From: Pseudomonadota bacterium | GTDB lineage: Bacteria; Pseudomonadota; Gammaproteobacteria; Steroidobacterales; Steroidobacteraceae | Assembly (NCBI GenBank): GCA_021805275.1 | Contig: JAJZFQ010000058.1 | Coordinates: 1 to 58,940, forward strand | DNA: 58,940 bases | Reading direction: 5' to 3' | In this document: one piece after another, positions 8,703-16,602 of the stretch | Numbering within the stretch: the stretch's first letter is position 1 | Layout: each line of letters opens with the position of its first letter | Position numbers and translations under genes: made by a program | The notes under the pieces: model-generated | What the model was told of the DNA's origin: nothing | What the model saw: the letters and a program-made list of their open reading frames with translations, nothing else | Databases searched by the model: none

Positions 8703-9800
8703 ATGACTGACACCGCAAAGCTTCGCGTCGCCCTGCTCTTCGGCGGCCAGTCGGCCGAGCACGAGATCTCGATACTCTCGGCACGTAACGTTCTGGCGGC
8801 CCTCGATCGTTCGCGTTTCGAGCCGGTGCCGATCGGGATCGACCGGGCCGGTCGCTGGCTGCTGCAGGATGCGGCACGGCTGCTGCAGAGCGCCCGCGAC
8901 CCCCGCCAGGTACGCATCCAGGACGGACCGCCCGTGTCGCGGGACCTGCGCGCCGCCGCGGCGGGCGGTGCGGCGGGGCACATCGATGTCATCTTCCCGG
9001 TGCTGCACGGCACCATGGGCGAGGATGGAACCGTACAGGGACTGTTCGAACTCGCCGGCATCCCCTACGTCGGCGCCGGCGTGCTCGGCTCGGCGCTCGG
9101 GATGGACAAAGACGTGAGCAAGCGGCTGCTGCGCGAGGCGGGCATCCCGGTGGCGGACTTCCGCACGCTGCGCCGGGAGGGTTTCGAGACCGATCCGGCC
9201 GGCGCACTCGCGCCACTGGCGGCCCTCGGCCTGCCGCTGTTCACCAAGCCGGCCAACGCCGGCTCCTCGGTCGGCGTGCGCAAGGTCAGCAGGCTCGCGG
9301 ACCTCGACGCAGCGATCCGCCATGCCTTCCAATTCGACGAGAAGGTGCTCGTCGAAACCGGCGTGACGGCACGCGAGATCGAGCTCGCGGTGCTCGGCGG
9401 CCATCCGCCGAGTGTGTCGGTGGCCGGTGAGATCGTGGTGCAACACCCGGACGGCTTCTATTCCTACGATGCGAAGTACATCGATGAGAGCGGTGCGCGC
9501 CTGGAGCTGCCGGCGAGCCTGAGCGCCCCGACGCTCGCGCGGGCGCAGGCCCTCGCCGCGCGCACCTTCGAGGTTCTCGAGTGCGACGGGATGGCGCGGG
9601 TCGACCTGTTCCTCACGCCCGAGGAGAAGCTGCTCGTGAACGAGATCAACACCATCCCCGGGTTCACGGCCATCTCCATGTACCCGAAGCTCTGGGAGCT
9701 CTCCGGCCTCGCCCCGAGCGCGCTCGTCAGCCGGCTGATCGACCTGGCGCTCGAGCGTGCCCGGCGCCGCGCCGCGCTGCGGCGCAGCGCGGCGTCGTGA
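8703..9800 (+). CDS. ddl: D-alanine--D-alanine ligase
   Basis: A 365-residue ATP-grasp ligase that makes the D-Ala-D-Ala dipeptide for peptidoglycan precursors in the cytoplasm. The N-terminal LLFGGQSAEHEIS, central VLHGTMGEDGTVQGLFELAGIPYVG region, KPANAGSSVGVRKV and C-terminal VNEINTIPGFT are the characteristic Ddl motifs. Its length fits the longer DdlA-like group rather than the roughly 305-residue DdlB. It is not in a mur/fts division cluster here, so it may be a second or stand-alone ddl. Confidence 0.93.
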   Translation: MTDTAKLRVALLFGGQSAEHEISILSARNVLAALDRSRFEPVPIGIDRAGRWLLQDAARLLQSARDPRQVRIQDGPPVSRDLRAAAAGGAAGHIDVIFPVLHGTMGEDGTVQGLFELAGIPYVGAGVLGSALGMDKDVSKRLLREAGIPVADFRTLRREGFETDPAGALAPLAALGLPLFTKPANAGSSVGVRKVSRLADLDAAIRHAFQFDEKVLVETGVTAREIELAVLGGHPPSVSVAGEIVVQHPDGFYSYDAKYIDESGARLELPASLSAPTLARAQALAARTFEVLECDGMARVDLFLTPEEKLLVNEINTIPGFTAISMYPKLWELSGLAPSALVSRLIDLALERARRRAALRRSAAS

Positions 9801-9840
9801 GCGCTCGCGCGCCTGGGGCCCACGCAAAACGGAGGATCCG

Positions 9841-10443
9841 ATGAAACTGTATTTCACTCCCGCCTCGCCATACGCGCGCAAAGTGCGTGTCAGCGCGCTC
9901 GAGCTCGCTCTCAACGAGCGCATCGAGTTGCTGCCGGTCACCCTCTCGCCGGTCAGCCCGCATGCGCAGCTGCGCGAACACAACCCGCTCGGCAAGATTC
10001 CCACGCTGCTCACCGACTCCGGCGAGGCGCTCTATGACTCGCCGGTGATCTGCGAGTATCTCGATGCGCTCGCGGGCGGCGGGCGGCTGTGGCCGGCGGC
10101 GGGGCCCGTGCGCTGGCGCGCGCTGCGCCGCCAGGCGCTCGCCGACGGAATCACCGACGCGGCCGTGCTGGTGCGCTACGAGCAGACAGTGCGGCCCGAA
10201 GCGCTGCGCTGGAACGAATGGATCGAGGGGCAGCGGCTGAAGATCCGCACCGCCCTCGCGGTACTCGAGACGGAGTCGCTCGAGGGTCCATTCGACATCG
10301 GCGCAATCTCGATCGCCTGCGCGCTGGGGTATCTGGACCTGCGCTTTCCGGAGGAGCGCTGGCGGGACCACCGGCCTCGCCTGGCGAACTGGTTCGCCGC
10401 GCTCGCGCAGCGGCCGTCCCTCGTCTCGACCGCCCCGGCCTAA
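9841..10443 (+). CDS. Glutathione S-transferase family protein
   Basis: A 200-residue glutathione S-transferase. The N-terminal thioredoxin-like domain begins MKLYFTPASPYARKVRV, with the SPYARKV motif near the glutathione site, followed by NPLGKIPTL and the Asp-Ser gamma-glutamyl-binding motif (YDSPVICEYL). The C-terminal helical domain contains FDIGAISIACALGYLDLRF. A GGAGG site lies before the ATG. It follows ddl by 40 bases and may be co-transcribed. Its stop codon overlaps the stop of convergent rdgC. The substrate is not predictable. Confidence 0.88.
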   Translation: MKLYFTPASPYARKVRVSALELALNERIELLPVTLSPVSPHAQLREHNPLGKIPTLLTDSGEALYDSPVICEYLDALAGGGRLWPAAGPVRWRALRRQALADGITDAAVLVRYEQTVRPEALRWNEWIEGQRLKIRTALAVLETESLEGPFDIGAISIACALGYLDLRFPEERWRDHRPRLANWFAALAQRPSLVSTAPA

Positions 10444-11345
10444 GCGGCGGCCCGCTCGCTCTGCCCGCCCAATTCGCGGTGCAGATCGGCGAGCAGCCGG
10501 CCGAGCTCGCCGGCCATCACCGTGAAGTCTAGATCGAACTGCTCGAGCGGATCGATCTCCCCGCCATCCTCGCGCTCGCGCGCCATCTCCAGGAACTGCA
10601 CGCGCTTGAGCTGCAGCCGCTCGGTCAACACGAAGGCGATGCGCCCGTTCCAGCTCAGGCCGAGCTGGGTTGGACGTTTGCCGCCGGCCAGGTGCGCACG
10701 GATGTCCTGCCCATCGAGGGGATGGCGCCGGTAGCGCACCGTCGCCTTCTCGGCGCTGGCCGATTGCAGCTCCAGATCCTGCTCGAGGGCGAAGGCGCCG
10801 GGCGTGCCGCGCTGCAGCCAGGCCGCCAGGGTGGCGCTCACCGAGCGCTCGGTATCGAACATCTGCACGGCGAGACTGCCGAGCGTGTCACGCAGCATCT
10901 GCACCAGTTCCTCGGCACGCGTGGCGCTCGCGGAGTCGACCGTGAGCCAGCCCGATGCCGCATCAACCCAGGCACGCGTGAGGCTCCGGCGGGTGAGCGC
11001 GCGGGCGCGCAGCTCATCGGCGACCTGCAGCTTCAGGGCACGCATCTGCCGCCGGCCAACCGCAAAGCCCTGCGACTCGGCCTGCTCGGCCGCGCGCCGC
11101 TCGGCCTCCTGGCGGATGACCGAGGCCGGCAGGATCTTCTGGTCGATGCCGAGCGCGAGCAGGTGCTGCTCGCCCACGCTGTGCAGCAGCCGCCCGGACG
11201 GCGACGGGGCGCTCCAGCCGCCGCTGCGCATCTGCAGGGCGCTGCACGGTTGCAGCGGCATCCGGCCGAGGGCCGCCTCGAGATCGGCGGCGGACCAGCT
11301 CCAATCGGCCGGAAGACGATACACGGTGAGATTCTTGAACCACAT
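10440..11345 (-). CDS. rdgC: Recombination-associated protein RdgC
   Basis: A 301-residue RdgC, a ring-forming, double-stranded-DNA-binding protein that modulates RecA activity. It is recognised by the MWFKNLTVYRL start, the LGIDQKILPASVIRQE segment, and the C-terminal PTQLGLSWNGRIAFVLTERLQLKR region. The length matches E. coli RdgC (303). The open frame extends some 350 codons upstream, but that part is a low-complexity Arg/His/Glu shadow of the EamA gene. The family-specific start at 11345 was used. Confidence 0.93.
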   Translation of the reverse strand: MWFKNLTVYRLPADWSWSAADLEAALGRMPLQPCSALQMRSGGWSAPSPSGRLLHSVGEQHLLALGIDQKILPASVIRQEAERRAAEQAESQGFAVGRRQMRALKLQVADELRARALTRRSLTRAWVDAASGWLTVDSASATRAEELVQMLRDTLGSLAVQMFDTERSVSATLAAWLQRGTPGAFALEQDLELQSASAEKATVRYRRHPLDGQDIRAHLAGGKRPTQLGLSWNGRIAFVLTERLQLKRVQFLEMAREREDGGEIDPLEQFDLDFTVMAGELGRLLADLHRELGGQSERAAA

Positions 11346-11495
11346 GATGACGAGGCCGGCGCAAAAGCGGGCGAGTATACCGGCCCGCTGCGCGTGATGT
11401 CCGCCGCCCACGCCACTCGCGCGCAGTTCGAGCGTGCCGTAGCCTAAGGGCACAGGGGGGCCGGATCCGGTCCCGGAGAAGGGGACGGCGTCCGA

Positions 11496-12386
11496 ATGAA
11501 TACACGCACCTGGCTGGTGTTCGTGGGGCTCGGCGTGGTGTGGGGACTGCCCTATCTCTTCATCAAGCTCGCGGTGCGCGAACTCTCCCCGTTCGACGTC
11601 GCCTGGGGACGGATCACGCTCGCGGCCCTGCTGCTCGCACCGCTCGCCTGGCGCCGTGGAACCCTGGGCGTGCTGCGCACGCATTGCCCGGCGGTGTGCG
11701 CCTTCGCGCTGCTGGAGTTCGCGGTGCCCTATACGCTCATCGCCCTCAGCGAGCAGTGGATCCCCTCCTCGCTCGCCGGCATCCTGATCGCCGCCGTGCC
11801 GCTGATGATGGTTCCGGCGGTGCGACTGTTCGGTGTGCACGAGCACTTCGATCGGCGGCGCCTCACCGGGCTGCTGCTCGGCGTGATTGGCGTGATCGCA
11901 CTGCTCGGATTCGGCGCCGTGGCGGGTGTGCGCGGCTGGACCGGCGTTGCGTGCATGCTCGTGGTCACGCTGTGCTACGCGAGCGGACCGTTGGTCGTGC
12001 AGCGCCATCTGCACGACGTCGACTCCCTCGGCGCGCTCGCTGCGAGCCTCATCGTCGCGAGCGCGGCGCTCGCGATTCCGGCCGCTCTCACCCTGCCGCG
12101 GCGCGTTCCCGATGCACTGACGCTCGGCTCGGTCGCGATCCTCGGCCTGCTGTGCACGGCGATTTCGATGCTCGGAATGTTCTATCTGATCAAGCGCGCC
12201 GGGGCCGCGCGCACCGCGGTCATCACCTATATGAACCCGGTCGTCGCCACCGCGCTCGGCATGCTCGTGCTGCATGAGCGGCTCGGCTGGTCGGGGCCCG
12301 CCGGGCTCGCGCTGATCCTGGTGAGTGTGCGCCTCGCGACCGCGGAAGCCCCCGCAGGAGCCCTGCCGGCGGTCGAGCCCGGCTGA
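11496..12386 (+). CDS. EamA/DMT family transporter
   Basis: A 296-residue integral membrane protein of the drug/metabolite transporter superfamily. It has two EamA repeats of about five helices each, starting WLVFVGLGVVWGLPYLFIKLAV and VRGWTGVACMLVVTLCYASG, and the second ends with the conserved TYMNPVVATALGMLVLHERL segment. Members export amino acids, purines or other metabolites, and the substrate cannot be inferred here. The gene is divergent from rdgC and convergent with the cyo operon. Confidence 0.88.
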   Translation: MNTRTWLVFVGLGVVWGLPYLFIKLAVRELSPFDVAWGRITLAALLLAPLAWRRGTLGVLRTHCPAVCAFALLEFAVPYTLIALSEQWIPSSLAGILIAAVPLMMVPAVRLFGVHEHFDRRRLTGLLLGVIGVIALLGFGAVAGVRGWTGVACMLVVTLCYASGPLVVQRHLHDVDSLGALAASLIVASAALAIPAALTLPRRVPDALTLGSVAILGLLCTAISMLGMFYLIKRAGAARTAVITYMNPVVATALGMLVLHERLGWSGPAGLALILVSVRLATAEAPAGALPAVEPG

Positions 12387-12422
12387 TCGGCGGCGCGACG
12401 CTCCCCTGCCCCGCAACAGCGA

Positions 12423-12456
12423 ACGCCCGGGTCACCCTCGCGGGTGATGCGGGCGT
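12423..12456. terminator. Bidirectional hairpin between EamA gene and cyoD
   Basis: A long hairpin with an outer stem ACGCCCG/CGGGCGT (12423-12429, 12450-12456), a small two-base internal mismatch, and an inner stem TCACCC/GGGTGA with loop TCGC. It lies between the stop of the exporter gene and the stop of cyoD, as expected for a shared terminator of convergent transcripts. There is no T tract. Confidence 0.65.
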
Positions 12457-12480
12457 CGTATCCACGGCCGCGATAGGGAC

Positions 12481-12864
12481 TCAGTGCACCCGGCCGTGCG
12501 CCATGCCCGGCATCATGTTCAGATCCAAGTGGTGCATGATCCACAACGAACCGCCGATGATGATGCACACGACCACCGCGGTGTACAGCAGCGCCGTCAG
12601 GTTCCAGCGCTGCTCCGGGCTCCCGTTGACGTGCAGGAAGTACACCACGTGCACCACGATCTGGGCCACGGCAAAGCCGGCGATCACCAGCGGCGTGCCC
12701 GCGACCGCGTGGCTCATTACGAGCGCGAACGGTACCGCCGTCATCGCGATGGCGAGCAGGAAGCCGATGACGTATTGCTTGTGGGTCGCGCCGTGAGCGG
12801 CGCCGTGCGCCCCGTGCCCGCCATGCGGACCGTGCGCGGCGACTGCTTCGTTCGCGACGTTCAT
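12481..12864 (-). CDS. cyoD: Cytochrome o ubiquinol oxidase subunit IV
   Basis: A 127-residue subunit IV of the bo3-type quinol oxidase, with three predicted membrane helices (YVIGFLLAIAMTAVPFALV, VIAGFAVAQIVVHVVYFLHV and a third ending IIIGGSLWIMHHLDLNM). The SPEQRWNLTALLYTAVVV loop is typical of CyoD. The N-terminus carries an unusual His/Gly/Ala-rich stretch (about residues 9-30) that could bind metal or be disordered. The ATG overlaps the cyoC stop by one base (TGATG), indicating translational coupling. It is the last gene of the operon here, and no cyoE follows. Confidence 0.92.
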   Translation of the reverse strand: MNVANEAVAAHGPHGGHGAHGAAHGATHKQYVIGFLLAIAMTAVPFALVMSHAVAGTPLVIAGFAVAQIVVHVVYFLHVNGSPEQRWNLTALLYTAVVVCIIIGGSLWIMHHLDLNMMPGMAHGRVH

Positions 12865-13559
12865 CAGTGCATCACTCCAAACAGGTAGACCAGTGAGAAA
12901 ACGCCCACCCAGATGATGTCGAGGAAGTGCCAGAACAGGCTCAGGCAGTTCAGGCGGGCGCGGTTCTGCTCCGTCAGCCCCTTGCGCAGCACCGCAACCA
13001 TCATCACGGCCATGAAGATCAAACCGCAGGTCACATGCAGTCCGTGGGTCGCCACCAGCGTGAAGAACCCGGAGAGGAACGAGCTGCGCGCCGGTCCGGC
13101 TCCGATCGCCACCATGTGGGCAAATTCGCGCACTTCCATCGAGACGAAGCCCAGGCCGAGCAGGAACGTCACCGCCAACCAGCCGACCGTGGCACGCGCC
13201 CGGTTCGCGTTCATCGCGAGTGTCGCAAGCCCACAGGTGAAGCTGCTGAACAGCAGGAACATGGTCTCGATCAGCACCGACGGCAGATCGAACAGCTGGC
13301 TGCCGGCCGGGCCGCCCGCCGTGTGGCCCTGCACCACCGCGTAGGTGGCGAACAGACCCGCGAACAGCAGGCAGTCGCTCATCAGGTAGATCCAGAATCC
13401 CAGCTGGATCGTGGAGGCGACGTCGTGGTGATGCTCGACGACGAAGTCGACCGCATCCCCGCGTTGACGAATGTCGCGCAGCGCATCGGCCGCGTGATCG
13501 ACATACCCGGGCTTCAGCGCGAGGCTGCCGCCCTGCACCAGTACTGGACCGTTCGACAT
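12864..13559 (-). CDS. cyoC: Cytochrome o ubiquinol oxidase subunit III
   Basis: A 231-residue subunit III of the bo3 oxidase, with five predicted membrane helices. Typical regions are [23 protein letters not shown], the helix containing [18 protein letters not shown], and [22 protein letters not shown] followed by [21 protein letters not shown]. The subunit stabilises the core of the proton-pumping quinol oxidase in the inner membrane. It starts three bases after the cyoB stop and overlaps cyoD by one base. Confidence 0.95.
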   Translation of the reverse strand: MSNGPVLVQGGSLALKPGYVDHAADALRDIRQRGDAVDFVVEHHHDVASTIQLGFWIYLMSDCLLFAGLFATYAVVQGHTAGGPAGSQLFDLPSVLIETMFLLFSSFTCGLATLAMNANRARATVGWLAVTFLLGLGFVSMEVREFAHMVAIGAGPARSSFLSGFFTLVATHGLHVTCGLIFMAVMMVAVLRKGLTEQNRARLNCLSLFWHFLDIIWVGVFSLVYLFGVMH

Positions 13560-13562
13560 GGG

Positions 13563-15536
13563 TTACATGCTCCTCGCTTGGACACGTCCATGCAGGCCCT
13601 CGATCCGCCTGACCTCATCGGCGCCGAGGTGATAGTCCCGGTCGTCGTTGAAGGCATGGCGGATCAGGGTCACCAGCACACCGGCCAGCCCCGCGATCGC
13701 GAGCCACCAGATGTGCCAAACCATCGAAAAAGCCACCACGAACGCGAAGCCGGCCATGATGATGCCGGTACCCGAATTGCGCGGCATGTGGATCGGAACG
13801 AACGTCGCGCTCTTCAGATCGACGCCGCGCTGCTTCATGTCCCAGAACGCATCGAGGCTGCGCACGACCGGGATGCGCGCGAAGTTGTAGGCCGGGACTG
13901 GAGACGGCAGCGCCCACTCCAGCGTGCGTCCGTTCCACACATCGCCGGTCACATCGCGCGTCAGCTCACGGTCGCGGATGCTCACCACCAGCTGCACCAG
14001 CTGCAGGATGATGCCGCAGAAGATGATGACCGAACCGATTGCCGCAACGATGAACAACGGGTGCCAGGCGGCCACGTCGTAGTGATCCATGCGGCGCGTC
14101 GCACCCATCAGGCCGAGCGCGTACAGCGGCATGAACGCCACGTAGAAGCCGATGAACCAGCACCAGAAGGCCCAGCGGCCGATGCGCTCATTGAGGCGGA
14201 AGCCGAAGATCTTCGGGAACCAGTACGCGAGAGCCGCGAACACCCCGAACACGACGCCACCGATGATGACGTTGTGAAAGTGCGCCACCAGGAACAGGCT
14301 GTTGTGCAGCACGAAGTCCGCAGGCGGCTCGGCCAGCAGCACACCGCTCATGCCGCCGATGGTGAAGGTGATCAGGAAGCCGATCGTCCAGAGCATCGGC
14401 GTCTCGAAGCGGACCCGGCCGCGGTACATGGTGAAGATCCAATTGAAGATCTTCACGCCGGTCGGTACCGCGATGATCATGGTGGTGATGCCGAAGAAGG
14501 CGTTCACGCTCGCCCCGCTGCCCATCGTGAAGAAGTGGTGCAGCCAGACCACCATCGACAGCAGCGCAATCGCCATGGTCGCGTACACCATGGAGGCGTA
14601 GCCGAACAGCGGCTTGCCGGAGAACGTCGGCACGATCTCGGAATACACCCCGAACAGCGGCAGCATCAGGATATAGACCTCGGGATGGCCCCAGATCCAG
14701 ATGAGGTTCAGGTACATCATCGGATCGCCGCCGAGGGAGTTCGTGAAGAAGTGCATCCCCAGGTAGCGGTCCATGGTCAGCAGCCCAAGCGTCACGGTGA
14801 GCACCGGGAAGGCCGCGACGATCAGGATGTTGGCGCAGAGCGAGGCCCAGGTGAACACCGGCATGCGCATCAGCGTCATGCCCGGGGCGCGCATCTTCAG
14901 GATGGTGGTGATGAAGTTCACCCCCGAGAGCGTCGTGCCGATGCCCGAGATCTGTAGCGCCCAGATGTAGTAATCGACTCCGACGCCCGGGCTGTAGTGC
15001 AGTTCCGAGAGCGGCGGATAGGCCAGCCAGCCGGTGCGCGAGAAGTTGCCGATCGCGAGCGACACGTTGAGCAGCACGGCGCCGGCGGCCGTGAGCCAGA
15101 AGCTCAGGTTGTTCAGCAGCGGGAAAGCGACATCGCGCGCACCGATCTGCAGCGGCAGGATGCAGTTCATCAGACCGATGATGAACGGCATGGCCATGAA
15201 GAAGATCATGATCGTGCCGTGCGCGCTGAATACCTGGTCGAAGTGCTCCGGCGGCAGGTAGCCTAGGTTGCTGCCGTAGGCGAGCGCCTGCTGGGCCCGC
15301 ATCATGATCGCGTCGGCGAAGCCGCGCAGCAGCATGATCGTCGCCAGGATCAGGTACATGACGCCGATCTTCTTGTGATCGACCGAGGTGAGCCACTCGG
15401 TCCACAGCCACTTCCACTTGCCGAGGTAGGTGATCAGCGCCAGCACCGCGATCGCGCCGAGCGCCATGAAGGCGACCGCGCCCATCACGATGGGAATGTT
15501 GAAGGGAATGGCGCTGAGGGTCAGCTTACCGAACAT
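13563..15536 (-). CDS. cyoB: Cytochrome o ubiquinol oxidase subunit I
   Basis: The 657-residue catalytic subunit of the bo3 quinol oxidase, carrying haem b, haem o3 and CuB. Haem-copper oxidase signatures are plain: the [25 protein letters not shown] region with the His-Tyr crosslink site, [11 protein letters not shown] with CuB His residues, and [11 protein letters not shown] with the two haem-ligand His residues. N- and C-terminal extra helices match CyoB length (663 in E. coli). The ATG at 15536 overlaps the cyoA stop (TGATG), with AGGAGA just upstream. An upstream in-frame extension was rejected. Confidence 0.97.
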   Translation of the reverse strand: MFGKLTLSAIPFNIPIVMGAVAFMALGAIAVLALITYLGKWKWLWTEWLTSVDHKKIGVMYLILATIMLLRGFADAIMMRAQQALAYGSNLGYLPPEHFDQVFSAHGTIMIFFMAMPFIIGLMNCILPLQIGARDVAFPLLNNLSFWLTAAGAVLLNVSLAIGNFSRTGWLAYPPLSELHYSPGVGVDYYIWALQISGIGTTLSGVNFITTILKMRAPGMTLMRMPVFTWASLCANILIVAAFPVLTVTLGLLTMDRYLGMHFFTNSLGGDPMMYLNLIWIWGHPEVYILMLPLFGVYSEIVPTFSGKPLFGYASMVYATMAIALLSMVVWLHHFFTMGSGASVNAFFGITTMIIAVPTGVKIFNWIFTMYRGRVRFETPMLWTIGFLITFTIGGMSGVLLAEPPADFVLHNSLFLVAHFHNVIIGGVVFGVFAALAYWFPKIFGFRLNERIGRWAFWCWFIGFYVAFMPLYALGLMGATRRMDHYDVAAWHPLFIVAAIGSVIIFCGIILQLVQLVVSIRDRELTRDVTGDVWNGRTLEWALPSPVPAYNFARIPVVRSLDAFWDMKQRGVDLKSATFVPIHMPRNSGTGIIMAGFAFVVAFSMVWHIWWLAIAGLAGVLVTLIRHAFNDDRDYHLGADEVRRIEGLHGRVQARSM

Positions 15537-16426
15537 CAATCTCTCCTGGCGCGGTTCATGGCCATGTCCGCCCGCATGCCCCCCGGGGCAAATTTGCCCT
15601 GGACGATCTGCTCGAACAGTCCTGGCGTCACATGGGAATAGAAGGCAACCGGGACGTTTTCGCTCGGCTTGTCGAGCGCCAGGTAGCCCGCCCCGTCGAG
15701 CGTCTGCTTCGAGGCGGCGGCATTCGTCAGCCACTGCTTGTAGTCGGCCGCGGACATCGCCACGGCCTTGAACGTCATGCCCGAGAAGCCCTCACCGCTG
15801 AAGTTCGCCGAGATGCCCCGATATGTTCCGGGCACGCTCGCCACCAAGTTGTCGGCGGTCTGCATGTTCGCCATGGCGTAGATCTGGCTGCCAAGGCGCG
15901 GGATGAAGAACGAATTCATCACCGTCGCGGAAGTGATGTGGAACACCACCGGCACGCCAACCGGCAGGGCCACCTCGTTGACGCTGGCGACGTGCTGGTC
16001 GGGATAGATGAACAGCCACTTCCAATCGAGCGCCACGGCATCGATGTGCACGGGCTTGACGGTCGAGGCAATGGGGCGGAACGGATCGAGCTCGTGCGAG
16101 GTGCGCCAGGCGATCACCCCGAGGATACCGACGATGATGATCGGCACGGACCACATCACCGCCTCGATCTTGTTCGAGTGCGACCACTCCGGCTCGTACT
16201 TGGCCTGGGTGTTCGAGGCGCGGTACCGCCAGGCCACGACCAGCACCAGCACGATCACCGGGATGACGATCAGCAGCATCAGGCCCGTGGAGGTGAGGAT
16301 GATCGAGCGCTCGGCAGCGCCGATCGGCCCCTTTGGATCAAGCAGCGCGGCGTGACAGCCGGACAGCAGCGCCGTTGCCGGCAGCGGCAGCAGGCGACAG
16401 AATCTGGACCAGAGGTTGCGCGTCAT
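15536..16426 (-). CDS. cyoA: Cytochrome o ubiquinol oxidase subunit II
   Basis: A 296-residue subunit II of the quinol oxidase. It is a lipoprotein precursor with lipobox LSGC (Cys 24), two membrane helices (about 44-66 and 90-108), and a periplasmic cupredoxin domain. The CuA-binding Cys pair of cytochrome c oxidases is absent ([19 protein letters not shown] instead), which supports quinol rather than cytochrome c as the electron donor. It is the first gene of cyoABCD. The AT-rich region upstream (about 16480-16540) probably carries the operon promoter. Confidence 0.95.
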   Translation of the reverse strand: MTRNLWSRFCRLLPLPATALLSGCHAALLDPKGPIGAAERSIILTSTGLMLLIVIPVIVLVLVVAWRYRASNTQAKYEPEWSHSNKIEAVMWSVPIIIVGILGVIAWRTSHELDPFRPIASTVKPVHIDAVALDWKWLFIYPDQHVASVNEVALPVGVPVVFHITSATVMNSFFIPRLGSQIYAMANMQTADNLVASVPGTYRGISANFSGEGFSGMTFKAVAMSAADYKQWLTNAAASKQTLDGAGYLALDKPSENVPVAFYSHVTPGLFEQIVQGKFAPGGMRADMAMNRARRD

Positions 16427-16602
16427 TTTGGGGCGGACACCAGCCGTATTTTCAACGGCGGGAGCATGGTCTCTCGCCGGCGCTAAATCCTTAGCCCCTG
16501 CTCAATTGCGCTTAATCTTTATTAATTCTTGCGCGCAGGACTTGCTGTCGCCGACGCCGCCCCAGTAACGCGCCGCCGTAGCACCGACAACCGTGACAAA
16601 TA

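Noticed and set aside
11346..12416. Long N-terminal extension of the rdgC frame
   Set aside because: Family homology begins exactly at MWFKNL (11345). The extension overlaps the EamA gene and is low-complexity.
12927..14957. 676-codon open frame antisense to cyoB and cyoC
   Set aside because: A His/Arg/Asp-rich translation caused by the codon bias of conserved membrane proteins on the other strand.
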